This document shows positions 35,338-44,531 of a DNA stretch of 64,000 nucleotides, piece after piece. The DNA is taken from the NCBI RefSeq assembly GCF_033343995.1, contig NZ_CP137573.1, positions 2,265,001 to 2,329,000 on the forward strand, given 5' to 3'. Source of the DNA: Streptomyces sp. HUAS YS2. Its GTDB lineage: Bacteria; Actinomycetota; Actinomycetes; Streptomycetales; Streptomycetaceae. Both the position numbers and the translations under genes were made by a program. The first letter of the stretch is position 1. Every line of letters starts with the position of its first letter. The notes under the pieces are model-generated. The model did not search any database and was not told the origin of the DNA. It saw nothing but the letters and a program-made list of their open reading frames with translations.

Positions 35338-38300
35338 TTACGCAGGTCTAAGACTGCCATGCCCGCGCCCGTCGGTCGGCATCGGCATGGAACTGCCCAG
35401 CGTCTCGACCGTCCGCCGGGCGCTCGGCCCGACGACGGCGGCCCATTCCCCGGGCGCCGCGGCGAGCCATCCGGCCGTCAGCGCGGCGAATCCCGGCACC
35501 TCGCGGGCGAGCGCGACGAGCCGCTGGTCGAAGCGGGTCGCCCCCTCGGGGGTACGGACGAGGAGGAGTCCGGCGCGGTGCACCAGGGCCCGGGTGCGGG
35601 GCTCGCTGCGCCGCTTCGCGCCGTGCGCGGCGGCGTCCAGGAGGGCGTCCAGGACGTCGGGGTCGGGCGATCGGTCGAGGAGGGCGAACAGGGCGTCGAG
35701 CAGCTCGCCGCGCACGTGCCGGGAGGCGCCCGTGCCGGGGGCGGCGAGGACGGGGACGAAGGCCTGCCGGACCGCGGCGGGCCCGTCCCGCAGCAGGCCC
35801 GTGATCAGCGGGAACAGGACCGCGCGGGCGGCCGGTCCGTCCTCCAGACGGCGGTCGGCGAAGGCCGCGGCGTGCGGGGCGCCGTCGGGGTGGCGGTCGG
35901 TGTACGCGCGTACGAGGTCGGCGGCCCGGCGGGCGAGGGCGGGGGCGGAGACCTCGGCGAGCGCGGTCAGGACGGCGGCGGCGACCGGCCCTGGCCCGGT
36001 GTCGAGCAGCCGGTCGTGGAGGGCGGCGAGGACGGGCTCGGTGTCCGTGGCGAGCGCCTCGGCCAGGGCGGACGGGGGGACGGCGGACTCGGCGAGGGCC
36101 TGCGGGAGGTAGCGGGCGCGGGTGTGCGGGTCCTGGACGAGGAGGGCGAGGGCGGGGGCGTGAACGGCCCGGTCGTCGGGGCGGGCGAGGAGCGCGAGGG
36201 CCGCGTAGCGGAGCAGGGCGCGGTCGGTGGCGGTGGTGACGTGGCCAGCGACGAGCCCGCCGTACGCGGCGGCGGCGACCCGGCGGGCGGGGCGTCCGTC
36301 GTCGTGCGCCCAGCGGTCCACGGCCCGGCAGAGGGCGGACGGCTCGTCCTCGGCGAGTGCGGCGAGCAGTTCCTCGGCGCGGGGGTGGGCGGTGGCGACG
36401 AGCGCCTCGCACAGGTCGTCGACGGCCAGGTCCCGGCGCGAGTAGAGCAGCGCCTGCGCGGCGGCCGCGACGGTGGCCCCGGGAGCGGCGGGCAACGCCC
36501 GCTCATCGCCGAACCACCGACAGAGCAACGGCTGCACCCCCCGAGGATCCGCAGCCAGCCGCCCGGCAACAGCATCCAGATACCGACCGGCGCGATCCGA
36601 GGCGCCCGCCGGGCCGGGACCGTGCGTCGCGCGGACCGGGCCCTGCGCACGGTCCGAGCCGTCCGCCGGGACCGGGCCCTGCGCGCGGTCCCGGTCATGC
36701 GCCGCGTCGGGGCTCTCCGCCCGGTCCCGGCGGCGCCGGCCACCCGTCGCGCCCGTGCCCTCCGTCCCGTCCCGACGGCGCGGGTCGTCGGCCGCGCCGC
36801 GACGGCCTTGACCCTCCCGACCGTCCCAGCCGTCGGCCGCTTCGCGATGGTCTCGGCCGTCCGTCGCGTCCCAGCCTCCCGCCCCGGCCCGGCGGTCCCA
36901 GCCGCCCGCCTCGCCGCGCTGGCCCCGGCCCTCCCGCGCGTCCCAGCCGCTGGTCGCGTGCCTGCCCTCCGAGCCGTGCAGGCCGTCCCGGCCGCGGGTC
37001 GCGGGGCCGGCCTCCGGGGCCTCCCGGTCGGCCGTCACGCTCCCGTCCTCCGTCCCGGCGCTGCCGTCCGCCCACTCGCCGTCCGCAGGCGCGAGCCCGT
37101 CCGCCGGGACCAGTCGTCGCAGCAGGTCGATCTGCTCGTCCTCCGCCACGCGCACCTCGGCCCAGAACGACGGGCCGAAGCCGGTCGCGCCGATCGTTCC
37201 CGCGCCGATCCGGTCGGCGAGGGCGCGGAGGACCCCGAGGTACGCACGCGGGTTCGGGACCCGGAGCAGGGCGTCCCGTACGAGGCGCCCGGCCCACCAG
37301 CGGGCGTCCTCGGCGCGGGCGGCGTCCGCCTCCGTGTCCGGGGCCGCGAGCCGCTCCGCCGCGTCGATCAGTTCGGCGAGGCGTCGGCCCAGGGCGGCCG
37401 GGCCCTGGAGGCGGTCGAGCAGGAGGAGGGCCTGGAGGACGGGGCCGATGCGGTGGCGTGGGACGGGCGGGGAGCGCCGGGGGGCCGGGGCGGGCTCGGC
37501 AGGGCGGTGGACCAGGGCGTGGAGGGCCGTGTCGAGGTCCAGGTGGGCGCCCTGGAGCCAGTCGGCGAGTTCCTCGTGGGCGAAGCGGTAGCCGGTCCCG
37601 GCCGGTACGAGCAGCCCCTCGGTGAGGACCGCGGACGCCCAGCCGTCCCGCCACGGGAACAGCTCCTCGAACGACTCCCGGTCCAGCTCGCCCTGCCCCG
37701 GCCCGAGGCACCGCCGCGCCGCCTCGTGCACCTGCCCGGCGACCCGCGCGGCGAGCCGCCGTACGGCCGCGCCCCGGGGCAGCGGTCGCGACCCGGCGGC
37801 GATCCGCACCGCGATGCGCAGGCACAACAGGTCCAGGTGGGCGGTGAAGATCTCGGCCCGTCCGGGCCGGCCCGGCACGTCCCCGGGCAGCGCCGCCCGC
37901 ACCTCGGCGAGCAGCCGCAGCGCGAGCGGGTGCCGCGCGTCGTCCGGGGCGAGGTCCCGGTCCCCGATCCCGTACCGCTCCCGCACCACCCGCGCGTCGG
38001 GCTCGGTCAGTTCCCCGAGCACGACGGCCCCGGCGGCGCCGCGCGAGTAGAGCGCGGACGCCTGGTCCCAGTGCTCGGGGCGGCAGCCGAGGACGAGGCG
38101 CACGTCCTGCGCACGGAGCCACCGCTCGGTGGCCCGGGTCCAGGCGGGGAACCGGTGGGCCAGGGCCGGGGGCATCTCCTCGGGAGCGTCGAGGACGACG
38201 AGCAGCGGCCGGCCGGCCTCGCGGGCGAGGCGGGCGGCGTGTTCGGGGGTGGTGTCGGGGGTGGTGTCGGGGTTGCCGGGGCTCCCGGAGGCGGCGACGA

Positions 38301-39240
38301 TCCGCCCCGCCCGGCGCAGCGCGCGCCCCACCGCGTCCGCGACGGACGCGTCGTCGGCCCGCAGGTCCGCGCCGCGCAGCCAGACCGTCGGCGCGGGCTC
38401 CGCCCCGCGTGCGCGGCGGGCGCGGAGCGCGGCGAGTTCGGTGGTACGGCCGGTGCCGGAGCCCCCGACGAGCGCCAGGACGGGCGCCCCGCCGTCCAGG
38501 AGGGCGGTGAACTCCCGGACGCAGTCGGGTCGTTCGACGGGCGCGGGCCAGTCCACCGGGTCGCCCGGCCCGGGCAGCGTGCCGGTCGCGGTGAGTTCGA
38601 GGACGCCGGCGAGGTTGAGGTCCGCTCCGAAGCAGGGCACCGTCGCGGCGTTGCGCCGCAGCAGTTCGGCCAGCGGCCCGGCCGGCGGGAGCGGCAGCGC
38701 GAAGCCGCCCGCCCGTCGCGGGCCGTGCAGCGCGGTGCCGAGGACCCCGAGCACCGCCCCGGTGGCGGCGTTGACGACGGGGCCGCCGGCGGCCTCGCCG
38801 CTCAGCCGGAGCGCCTCGCGGCCGTCGGTGCCGATGGCGAGTTCGAGCACGTCGTCGATGTCATGGCCGCTGTCGGTCGCGGTGTACGTGACGGGGGTGG
38901 TGCCCAGGACCCGCGCCTCGCGCCAGCCGCCCGCCGGGAGCCGTACGTAGGTGCCCGGCTCGACGGGTGTCCCGGGCGCCGCGACCGGCAGCGGGCGCAC
39001 CCCCAGGCCGTCGGTGCGCAGCAGCGCGAGCCCGGCCTCGGGCAGGGTGGTGACGTCGTCGGGTCCGGCGATCCAGGTGCGGTCGCCGGGGTCGGCGCGC
39101 AGCAGGACGTGGGCGAGGCCGTCGACGGTCTCGTGGCCGGTGACGACGGTGCCGCGGTCGTCCGCGACGAATCCGCTCCCCCGCGGCCGGCCCGCCGGAT
39201 CGCAGATCCGCACCAGCGCCGCCCGGTCCCCGCCTCCCAT
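35338..39240 (-). CDS. Degenerate trypsin-like domain fused to a STAND-type NTPase and alpha-solenoid
   Basis: The product is 1300 residues with no signal peptide. Residues 1-190 follow the trypsin/HtrA fold pattern (SGFVADDRGTVVTGHETV; ATGAVLGVLGTALHG), but the serine site reads GEAAGGPVV with Ala151 in place of Ser. The Asp strand reads EAGLALLR, and His36 is one place out of register. Residues 230-460 are a P-loop NTPase: Walker A GGSGTGRTTE (259-268), Walker B PLLVVLD, a sensor-like LVLGCRPEHW and HPLALRLL, all as in STAND ATPases. An Arg/Gly/Asp low-complexity insert with repeated GWD units fills about 735-885. The rest (890-1270) is alpha-solenoid in character. It sits between truB and ribF, in its own transcription unit after the truB terminator. 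Function is unknown; signalling or defence is inferred. Confidence 0.8.
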   Translation of the reverse strand: MGGGDRAALVRICDPAGRPRGSGFVADDRGTVVTGHETVDGLAHVLLRADPGDRTWIAGPDDVTTLPEAGLALLRTDGLGVRPLPVAAPGTPVEPGTYVRLPAGGWREARVLGTTPVTYTATDSGHDIDDVLELAIGTDGREALRLSGEAAGGPVVNAATGAVLGVLGTALHGPRRAGGFALPLPPAGPLAELLRRNAATVPCFGADLNLAGVLELTATGTLPGPGDPVDWPAPVERPDCVREFTALLDGGAPVLALVGGSGTGRTTELAALRARRARGAEPAPTVWLRGADLRADDASVADAVGRALRRAGRIVAASGSPGNPDTTPDTTPEHAARLAREAGRPLLVVLDAPEEMPPALAHRFPAWTRATERWLRAQDVRLVLGCRPEHWDQASALYSRGAAGAVVLGELTEPDARVVRERYGIGDRDLAPDDARHPLALRLLAEVRAALPGDVPGRPGRAEIFTAHLDLLCLRIAVRIAAGSRPLPRGAAVRRLAARVAGQVHEAARRCLGPGQGELDRESFEELFPWRDGWASAVLTEGLLVPAGTGYRFAHEELADWLQGAHLDLDTALHALVHRPAEPAPAPRRSPPVPRHRIGPVLQALLLLDRLQGPAALGRRLAELIDAAERLAAPDTEADAARAEDARWWAGRLVRDALLRVPNPRAYLGVLRALADRIGAGTIGATGFGPSFWAEVRVAEDEQIDLLRRLVPADGLAPADGEWADGSAGTEDGSVTADREAPEAGPATRGRDGLHGSEGRHATSGWDAREGRGQRGEAGGWDRRAGAGGWDATDGRDHREAADGWDGREGQGRRGAADDPRRRDGTEGTGATGGRRRRDRAESPDAAHDRDRAQGPVPADGSDRAQGPVRATHGPGPAGASDRAGRYLDAVAGRLAADPRGVQPLLCRWFGDERALPAAPGATVAAAAQALLYSRRDLAVDDLCEALVATAHPRAEELLAALAEDEPSALCRAVDRWAHDDGRPARRVAAAAYGGLVAGHVTTATDRALLRYAALALLARPDDRAVHAPALALLVQDPHTRARYLPQALAESAVPPSALAEALATDTEPVLAALHDRLLDTGPGPVAAAVLTALAEVSAPALARRAADLVRAYTDRHPDGAPHAAAFADRRLEDGPAARAVLFPLITGLLRDGPAAVRQAFVPVLAAPGTGASRHVRGELLDALFALLDRSPDPDVLDALLDAAAHGAKRRSEPRTRALVHRAGLLLVRTPEGATRFDQRLVALAREVPGFAALTAGWLAAAPGEWAAVVGPSARRTVETLGSSMPMPTDGRGHGSLRPA

Positions 39241-39381
39241 GCTTCGACGGTAGGTCGGCGGTGATCACCGGGAGAAGCGCCCGGCCGAACGCGCCCCCGC
39301 GCGCTCCCCTTTTTCACTCCGAGCGCCTGCCCGAAGGGGTGAAGGGACGGGTGGGCGCGGACAGACACTCCCCGGAGGGGG

Positions 39382-39419
39382 ATCGTGGAGCGGGCACGCG
39401 CGCGTGCCCGCTCCACGAT
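39382..39419 (-). terminator. truB terminator
   Basis: A 38-base perfect palindrome, 19 bases per arm (ATCGTGGAGCGGGCACGCG and its complement), starts 19 bases after the truB stop. It would fold into a roughly 17-pair stem. It ends the rimP-to-truB transcript and isolates the next gene. Confidence 0.88.
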
Positions 39420-39438
39420 GACGAACCAGGCGGGCGGA

Positions 39439-40341
39439 TCAGCCGAAGACCGCCAGGCTCTTCGCCCGGCCCTTGTGGTTCTCCACGAGCGCGAGCAGCT
39501 TGTCGCCCGGTCCGAAGACCGCGACCGGCCCCGGCCCGGTCTCCGGCATGTCCAGGCGGACGCCGTTGAGCAGCAGGCGGGCCCGCTTCTCGTCCACGTC
39601 CCAGCGCTCGAACGCCGCCTCGGCCGCCTCGGCGACCGGCATGACCGTCAGCTCCTCCTGGAGCTGGTCGAGCGTGCGCGCGGAGTCCAGCTTGTACGGG
39701 CCGACCCGGGTGCGCCGCAGCGCCGTCAGGTGGCCGCCCACGCCGAGCCCGGCGCCCAGGTCACGGGCGAGGGCGCGGATGTACGTACCGGACGAGCAGA
39801 CGACGGAGACGACGAGGTCGACGACGGGCGTGCCGTCCTCGGCGACGGCCTCGCGGACGTCGTACACCGTGAACTGCGACACGGTGACCGGCCGGGCCGG
39901 GATCTCGAACTCCTCGCCGCCGCGCACCCGCGCGTACGACCGCTTGCCGTCGATCTTGATCGCGGAGACCTTCGACGGCACCTGCATGATGGCGCCGGTC
40001 AGCTCCGCCACGCCGGCGTCGATGCCCTCCCGGGTCACCTTCGAGGCGTCGACGGACGCGGTGATCTCGCCCTCGGCGTCGTCCGTGATCGTGGTCTGCC
40101 CGAGCCGGATCGTGCCGAGGTACTCCTTCTCGGTCAGCGCGAGGTGACCGAGGAGCTTGGTGGCCCGCTCGACGCCGAGGACCAGCACGCCGGTCGCCAT
40201 CGGGTCGAGGGTTCCGGCGTGGCCGACGCGGCGGGTCCGGGCGATCCCGCGCATCTTGGCCACGACGTCGTGCGAAGTGAAGCCCGACGGCTTGTCGACG
40301 ATGACAAGCCCGTCGGGCGTCTTCTTGTGCTGCTGGCTCAT
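39439..40341 (-). CDS. truB: tRNA pseudouridine-55 synthase
   Basis: TruB converts U55 of tRNA to pseudouridine. The 300-residue protein has the catalytic motif RVGHAGTLDPMATGVL (Asp near residue 46), KEYLGTIRLGQTT, GTYIRALARDLG near 185 and a C-terminal PUA-like part. Family length is about 300. Its ATG overlaps the rbfA stop by four bases (ATGA). Together with rbfA and infB it belongs to the conserved nusA-infB translation cluster. Confidence 0.97.
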   Translation of the reverse strand: MSQQHKKTPDGLVIVDKPSGFTSHDVVAKMRGIARTRRVGHAGTLDPMATGVLVLGVERATKLLGHLALTEKEYLGTIRLGQTTITDDAEGEITASVDASKVTREGIDAGVAELTGAIMQVPSKVSAIKIDGKRSYARVRGGEEFEIPARPVTVSQFTVYDVREAVAEDGTPVVDLVVSVVCSSGTYIRALARDLGAGLGVGGHLTALRRTRVGPYKLDSARTLDQLQEELTVMPVAEAAEAAFERWDVDEKRARLLLNGVRLDMPETGPGPVAVFGPGDKLLALVENHKGRAKSLAVFG

Positions 40342-40790
40342 TCGGCGGTGGTGCCCTCTTCGTCCTCGTCGCCGGGCTTGCGGTACGGGTCCGCCTCGCC
40401 GGCGTACGTGGCGCCCGAGGACGCCTCGCGCACCTTCTCGTCGGAGGCCCGCGCCTTGTCGAGGAGGTCCTCGATCGTCTTGGCGTTCTCCGGGAGGGCG
40501 TCCGCGACGAAGGTCAGCGTCGGGGTGAACTTCGTCCCCGCGGCCCGGCCGACGGCGGAGCGGAGAATGCCCTTGGCGCTCTCCAGTCCGGCGGCGGCGC
40601 TGGCCCGGTCCTCGTCGTCGCCGTAGACCGTGTAGAAGACCGTGGCCTCCCGCAGGTCGCCGGTGACGCGGGTGTCCGTGATGGTCACGTGCGTACCCAG
40701 GCGCGGGTCCTTGATGCCGCGCTGCAGCTTCTCGGCGACCACCTCCCGGATGAGGTCCGCCAGCTTCTTCGCCCGCGCGTTGTCGGCCAC
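40338..40790 (-). CDS. rbfA: Ribosome-binding factor A
   Basis: RbfA binds the immature 30S subunit and helps 16S 5'-end maturation. The 150-residue protein has the KH-like core (RAKKLADLIREVVAEKLQRGIKDPRLGTHVTIT; LREATVFYTVYGD), PTLTFVADALPENA, and an acidic C-terminal tail (GDEDEEGTTAE). Normal length is 120-150. It is coupled to truB by a 4-base overlap and lies 29 bases after ylxP. Confidence 0.96.
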   Translation of the reverse strand: MADNARAKKLADLIREVVAEKLQRGIKDPRLGTHVTITDTRVTGDLREATVFYTVYGDDEDRASAAAGLESAKGILRSAVGRAAGTKFTPTLTFVADALPENAKTIEDLLDKARASDEKVREASSGATYAGEADPYRKPGDEDEEGTTAE

Positions 40791-40819
40791 TGGTCCTTCT
40801 CCTTCTTTGCCTTGCTCAT

Positions 40820-41113
40820 TCAGTCTTCATCAGTGTGGAGCCGCCGTCGCACCGACAGCAGTTCCACCTCCGGCCGGGCCGCGACCAGCCGCTCGCACCG
40901 GTCCAGCACGTCCGACACGAACCCCGCGTCCCCGGCCACCAGCGCGACGCCCAGCCGGGCCCTGCGGTGGAGGTCCTGGTCGCCCACCTCGGCCGCGCTC
41001 ACGGAGAACTTGCGTTGGAGCTCGGCGACGATGGGCCGGACGAGGGAGCGCTTCTCCTTCAGCGAGCGCACGTCGCCGAGGAGCAGATCGAAGGACAGAG
41101 TCCCCACATACAT
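40820..41113 (-). CDS. ylxP: YlxP-family (DUF503) protein
   Basis: The 97-residue protein has the DUF503 pattern MYVGTLSFDLLLGDVRSLKEKRSLVRPIVAELQ at its start and VALVAGDAGFVSDVLDRCERLV further on. It is conserved between infB and rbfA in many Gram-positive bacteria, suggesting a ribosome-related role that I cannot define. ATG at 41113 is inferred from homologue starts; the ribosome site is weak (CGGGA) and the longer frame to 41296 runs through a terminator. The start codon lies in a perfect 14-base palindrome. Confidence 0.88.
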   Translation of the reverse strand: MYVGTLSFDLLLGDVRSLKEKRSLVRPIVAELQRKFSVSAAEVGDQDLHRRARLGVALVAGDAGFVSDVLDRCERLVAARPEVELLSVRRRLHTDED

Positions 41114-41119
41114 GTATGT
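41106..41119. repeat. 14-base perfect palindrome over the ylxP start codon
   Basis: ACATACATGTATGT is its own reverse complement, AT-rich in a GC-rich neighbourhood, and contains the ATG of ylxP at its centre. It might be an operator, or might sequester the start codon. Confidence 0.5.
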
Positions 41120-41197
41120 CCGGATGTCCCGCCGGTTCGGGGTCAGTGGCCCCGCCAACCGCTTGGCAGGGACACCAGAACCGTACACGCAACGGCC

Positions 41198-41236
41198 GGG
41201 GCCGATCGACGGAAATATCTTCCGCCGATCGGCCCC
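41198..41236 (-). terminator. Hairpin between infB and ylxP
   Basis: 16-base arms (GGGGCCGATCGACGGA / TCCGCCGATCGGCCCC) pair with one mismatch around a short AT-rich loop (AATATCT). It lies about 70 bases after the infB stop. It either ends or attenuates transcription into ylxP-rbfA-truB. Confidence 0.75.
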
Positions 41237-41302
41237 GTCCCGCCCGCCGCCCGGCCACCACCCCTGGTGGACCGAGCAGAGCTCGGGCTGTGACACCTAC
41301 CG

Positions 41303-44300
41303 TCAGGCGCGCGGCTTCTCGCGCATCTCGTAGGTGGCGATGACATCGTCGATCTTGATGTCGTTGTAGTTGCCGAGGTTGATACCGCCCTCGAAGCCCT
41401 CGCGGATCTCGGTGACGTCGTCCTTGAAGCGACGCAGACCCGAGATGGTGAGGTTCTCCGCCACGACCTTGCCGTCGCGGATGAGGCGCGCCTTGGTGTT
41501 GCGTCGCACCTCGCCCGAGCGGACCAGGACACCGGCGATGTTGCCCAGCTTGGACGAGCGGAAGACCTCGCGGATCTCCGCCGTACCGAGCTCGACCTCT
41601 TCGAACTCCGGCTTGAGCAGACCCTTCAGGGCCGCCTCGATCTCCTCGATCGCCTGGTAGATGACCGAGTAGTACCGGACCTCGACGCCCTCGCGCTCGG
41701 CCATCTGCGTGGCACGGCCGGCCGCGCGGACGTTGTAGCCGATGACGATCGCGTCGGAGCCCATCGCCAGGTTGATGTCGGACTCCGTGACCTCACCGAC
41801 GCCGCGGTGCAGGACCCGGATGTCGACCTCATCGCCGACGTCGAGCTGCATGAGCGAGGACTCGAGAGCCTCGACCGCACCGGACGCGTCGCCCTTGATG
41901 ATGAGGTTGAGCTGCTGGATCTCGCCGGCCGCGAGCACCTTGTCGAGGTCCTCGATGGACACCCGGCGGGTGCGCTTGGCGAAGGCCGCGTTGCGCTCGC
42001 GCGCCGCACGCTTCTCGGCGATCTGGCGGGCCGTACGGTCCTCGTCGACAACCAGGAGGTTGTCGCCGGCACCCGGCACGTTGGTGAGACCGAGCACCAG
42101 GACGGGAGTCGACGGGGTCGCCTCCTCGACGTTGTTGCCCTTGTCGTCGAGCATCGCCCGGACACGGCCGTACGCGTCGCCGACCACCACGGTGTCGCCG
42201 ATGCGCAGCGTTCCGCGCTGGACCAGGACGGTCGAGACGGCACCACGACCGCGGTCGAGGTGGGACTCGATCGCGATGCCCTGCGCGTCCTGCTCCGGGT
42301 TGGCCCGCAGGTCGAGCGAGGCGTCGGCGGTGAGGACGACGGCCTCCAGCAGGGAGTCGATGTGCAGACCCTGCTTGGCGGAGATGTCGACGAACATCGT
42401 GTCGCCGCCGTACTCCTCGGCCACCAGACCGAACTCGGTCAGCTGACCGCGGACCTTGGTCGGGTCGGCACCCTCGACGTCGATCTTGTTGACCGCGACC
42501 ACGATCGGCACGTCGGCCGCCTTGGCGTGGTTCAGCGCCTCGATCGTCTGAGGCATCACACCGTCGTTGGCCGCCACCACGAGGATCGCGATGTCGGTCG
42601 ACTTGGCGCCACGGGCACGCATGGCGGTGAACGCCTCGTGACCCGGGGTGTCGATGAAGGTGATCTTGCGCTCTTCACCGTTGACCTCGGTGCCGACCTG
42701 GTAGGCGCCGATGTGCTGGGTGATGCCACCGGCCTCGCCCGCGACGACGTTCGTCTTGCGGATCGCGTCGAGAAGTCGGGTCTTACCGTGGTCGACGTGA
42801 CCCATGACGGTGACGACCGGCGGACGGGAGACCAGAGCCTCTTCGCCGCCCTCGTCCTCGCCGAACTCGATGTCGAAGGACTCGAGGAGCTCGCGGTCCT
42901 CCTCCTCCGGCGAGACGATCTGAACGGTGTAGTTCATCTCCTCGCCGAGCATCGTCAGCGTGTCGTCGGAGACGGACTGCGTGGCCGTGACCATCTCGCC
43001 GAGGTTCATCATCACCGCGACGAGCGACGCCGGGTTGGCGCCGATCTTCTCGGCGAAGTCGGTGAGGGACGCACCGCGCGACAGGCGAATGGCTTCGCCG
43101 TTGCCGCGAGGCAGCATCACGCCGCCCACGGACGGGGCCTGCATGGCCTCGTACTCCTGGCGCCTCTGCCGCTTCGACTTGCGACCGCGACGCGCGGGAC
43201 CGCCGGGACGACCGAAGGCGCCCTGCGTGCCACCACGACCGCCCGGACCACCGGGACGACCGCCGAAGCCGCCGGGACGACCGCCGAAGCCGCCGCCACC
43301 GCCGCCGGGGCCACCCGGACGACCGCCGCCGCCACCACCGGGACCGCCGGGACGACCGGCGAAGCCGCCGCCACCGCCGCCGGGACCGCCCGGACGACCG
43401 GCGAAGCCGGGACGACCGCCGCCGCCACCGGGACCGCCGGGACGACCGCCGCCGCCACCCGGACCACGGCCACCGGGGCCGCCGCCGGGACGCGGGCCGG
43501 CAGCCGGACGCTGCGGCATCATGCCCGGGTTCGGACGGTTACCGCCGGGCGCGCCGCCCGGACGGGGAGCCTGCGGACGCGGCATGCCACCGGGGGTGGG
43601 ACGCGCGCCGCCCTGGCCCTGCGGGCGCGGAGCGCCGCCGGGACCACCCTGCGGACGCGGGGCGCCCGGAGCGGCGCCGGGGCCGCCGGGACGCGGGGCG
43701 CCGCCGCCGGGACGGGGCGCCTGCGGGCGCGCCATGCCGGTGGAGCCGCCGGAGGTGAAGGGGTTGTTGCCCGGACGCGGACCGGCCGGACGACCGCCCG
43801 GACGCGGGGCGCCCTGGCCCTGCGGACGCGGGGCACCCTGGCCCTGCGGACGCGGCGCCTGACCCGGACGGGCACCGCCCGCGGGACGGGGTCCCGGGGC
43901 CGCGCCACCGGGACGCTGACCGGCGGCGGGAGCCGACGGAGGCGCGGTGAACTCGGGGGTGGCCGGAGCCGGGGTGACCGGCTTGGGCGCGGGCTTCGGG
44001 CCCGGGCGCGGGCCCGAGGCGGCCGGAGCCGGAGAGGGGGTGCTGCTCGCGGGCGCGGCCGGGGTGACCGGGGCCGCGGGCGCGGCGGGGGCCGGCTTGG
44101 GGGCCGGGGCGCCGGGCTTGGGGGCAGCGGGACGAGCCGCCTGCGCCGGGGAGGGCGCGGCGGGCTTGGGGGACGGCGCGGCCTTGCGGGGCGCGCCGGG
44201 CTTCGCTGCGGTCTTGCCGGCGGAGCCGGGACCCTGCAGCGCGTCAGTCAACTTGCGCACAACCGGCGCCTCGATCGTCGAGGACGCAGATCGGACGAAT

Positions 44301-44386
44301 TCACCGAGTTCTTGGAGCTTGGCCATGACGACCTTGCTCTCCACACCGAACTCCTTGGCGAGTTCGTATACCCGGACCTTAGCCAC
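41303..44386 (-). CDS. infB: Translation initiation factor IF-2
   Basis: IF-2 is the GTPase that brings initiator tRNA to the 30S subunit and joins the subunits. The 1027-residue protein has an N-terminal IF2N domain ([14 protein letters not shown]), then about 380 residues of disordered Pro/Ala/Gly/Arg sequence with dense GGPGGGGGG and RPGG runs. A second IF2N domain lies near 435-480. The G domain has GHVDHGKT (near 526), [15 protein letters not shown] and AVNKID, and the C-terminal tRNA-binding domains follow. Streptomyces IF-2 is known to be this long. The start is GTG at 44386 behind AAAGGAG. It follows ylxR, with a leader region that contains mini-ORFs and a hairpin. Confidence 0.97.
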   Translation of the reverse strand: MAKVRVYELAKEFGVESKVVMAKLQELGEFVRSASSTIEAPVVRKLTDALQGPGSAGKTAAKPGAPRKAAPSPKPAAPSPAQAARPAAPKPGAPAPKPAPAAPAAPVTPAAPASSTPSPAPAASGPRPGPKPAPKPVTPAPATPEFTAPPSAPAAGQRPGGAAPGPRPAGGARPGQAPRPQGQGAPRPQGQGAPRPGGRPAGPRPGNNPFTSGGSTGMARPQAPRPGGGAPRPGGPGAAPGAPRPQGGPGGAPRPQGQGGARPTPGGMPRPQAPRPGGAPGGNRPNPGMMPQRPAAGPRPGGGPGGRGPGGGGGRPGGPGGGGGRPGFAGRPGGPGGGGGGFAGRPGGPGGGGGGRPGGPGGGGGGFGGRPGGFGGRPGGPGGRGGTQGAFGRPGGPARRGRKSKRQRRQEYEAMQAPSVGGVMLPRGNGEAIRLSRGASLTDFAEKIGANPASLVAVMMNLGEMVTATQSVSDDTLTMLGEEMNYTVQIVSPEEEDRELLESFDIEFGEDEGGEEALVSRPPVVTVMGHVDHGKTRLLDAIRKTNVVAGEAGGITQHIGAYQVGTEVNGEERKITFIDTPGHEAFTAMRARGAKSTDIAILVVAANDGVMPQTIEALNHAKAADVPIVVAVNKIDVEGADPTKVRGQLTEFGLVAEEYGGDTMFVDISAKQGLHIDSLLEAVVLTADASLDLRANPEQDAQGIAIESHLDRGRGAVSTVLVQRGTLRIGDTVVVGDAYGRVRAMLDDKGNNVEEATPSTPVLVLGLTNVPGAGDNLLVVDEDRTARQIAEKRAARERNAAFAKRTRRVSIEDLDKVLAAGEIQQLNLIIKGDASGAVEALESSLMQLDVGDEVDIRVLHRGVGEVTESDINLAMGSDAIVIGYNVRAAGRATQMAEREGVEVRYYSVIYQAIEEIEAALKGLLKPEFEEVELGTAEIREVFRSSKLGNIAGVLVRSGEVRRNTKARLIRDGKVVAENLTISGLRRFKDDVTEIREGFEGGINLGNYNDIKIDDVIATYEMREKPRA

Positions 44387-44399
44387 TTCGCTCCTTTTA

Positions 44400-44419
44400 G
44401 GTCCGGTTACCGCCGGACC
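44400..44419 (-). promoter_or_regulatory. infB: Leader hairpin just before the infB ribosome site
   Basis: Seven-base arms (GGTCCGG / CCGGACC) with a six-base loop lie between the mini-ORF chain and the AAAGGAG of infB. Only about two bases separate the stem from the ribosome site, so ribosome access could depend on whether it folds. Confidence 0.5.
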
Positions 44420-44423
44420 GTCG

Positions 44424-44466
44424 CTACTTCATGGGCGTACTCATCGCGTACTCATCGAGTGCTCAT
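44424..44466 (-). CDS. Chain of three overlapping mini-ORFs in the infB leader
   Basis: On the minus strand, ATG at 44466 opens MSTR-stop, ATG at 44455 opens MSTR-stop and ATG at 44444 opens MSTPMK-stop (ends 44424). Each stop overlaps the next start as ATGA. They arise from three 11-base direct repeats (bases 44435-44467). AGGTCGAG lies about 8 bases before the first ATG. They may be translated in relay, or may be only a by-product of the repeats. Confidence 0.35.
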
Positions 44467-44531
44467 CGCAATCTCGACCTACTTCCAACTCGCGAGGTAC
44501 CTGACCGCACGGGGTTCCGTGCTGTACTTCC

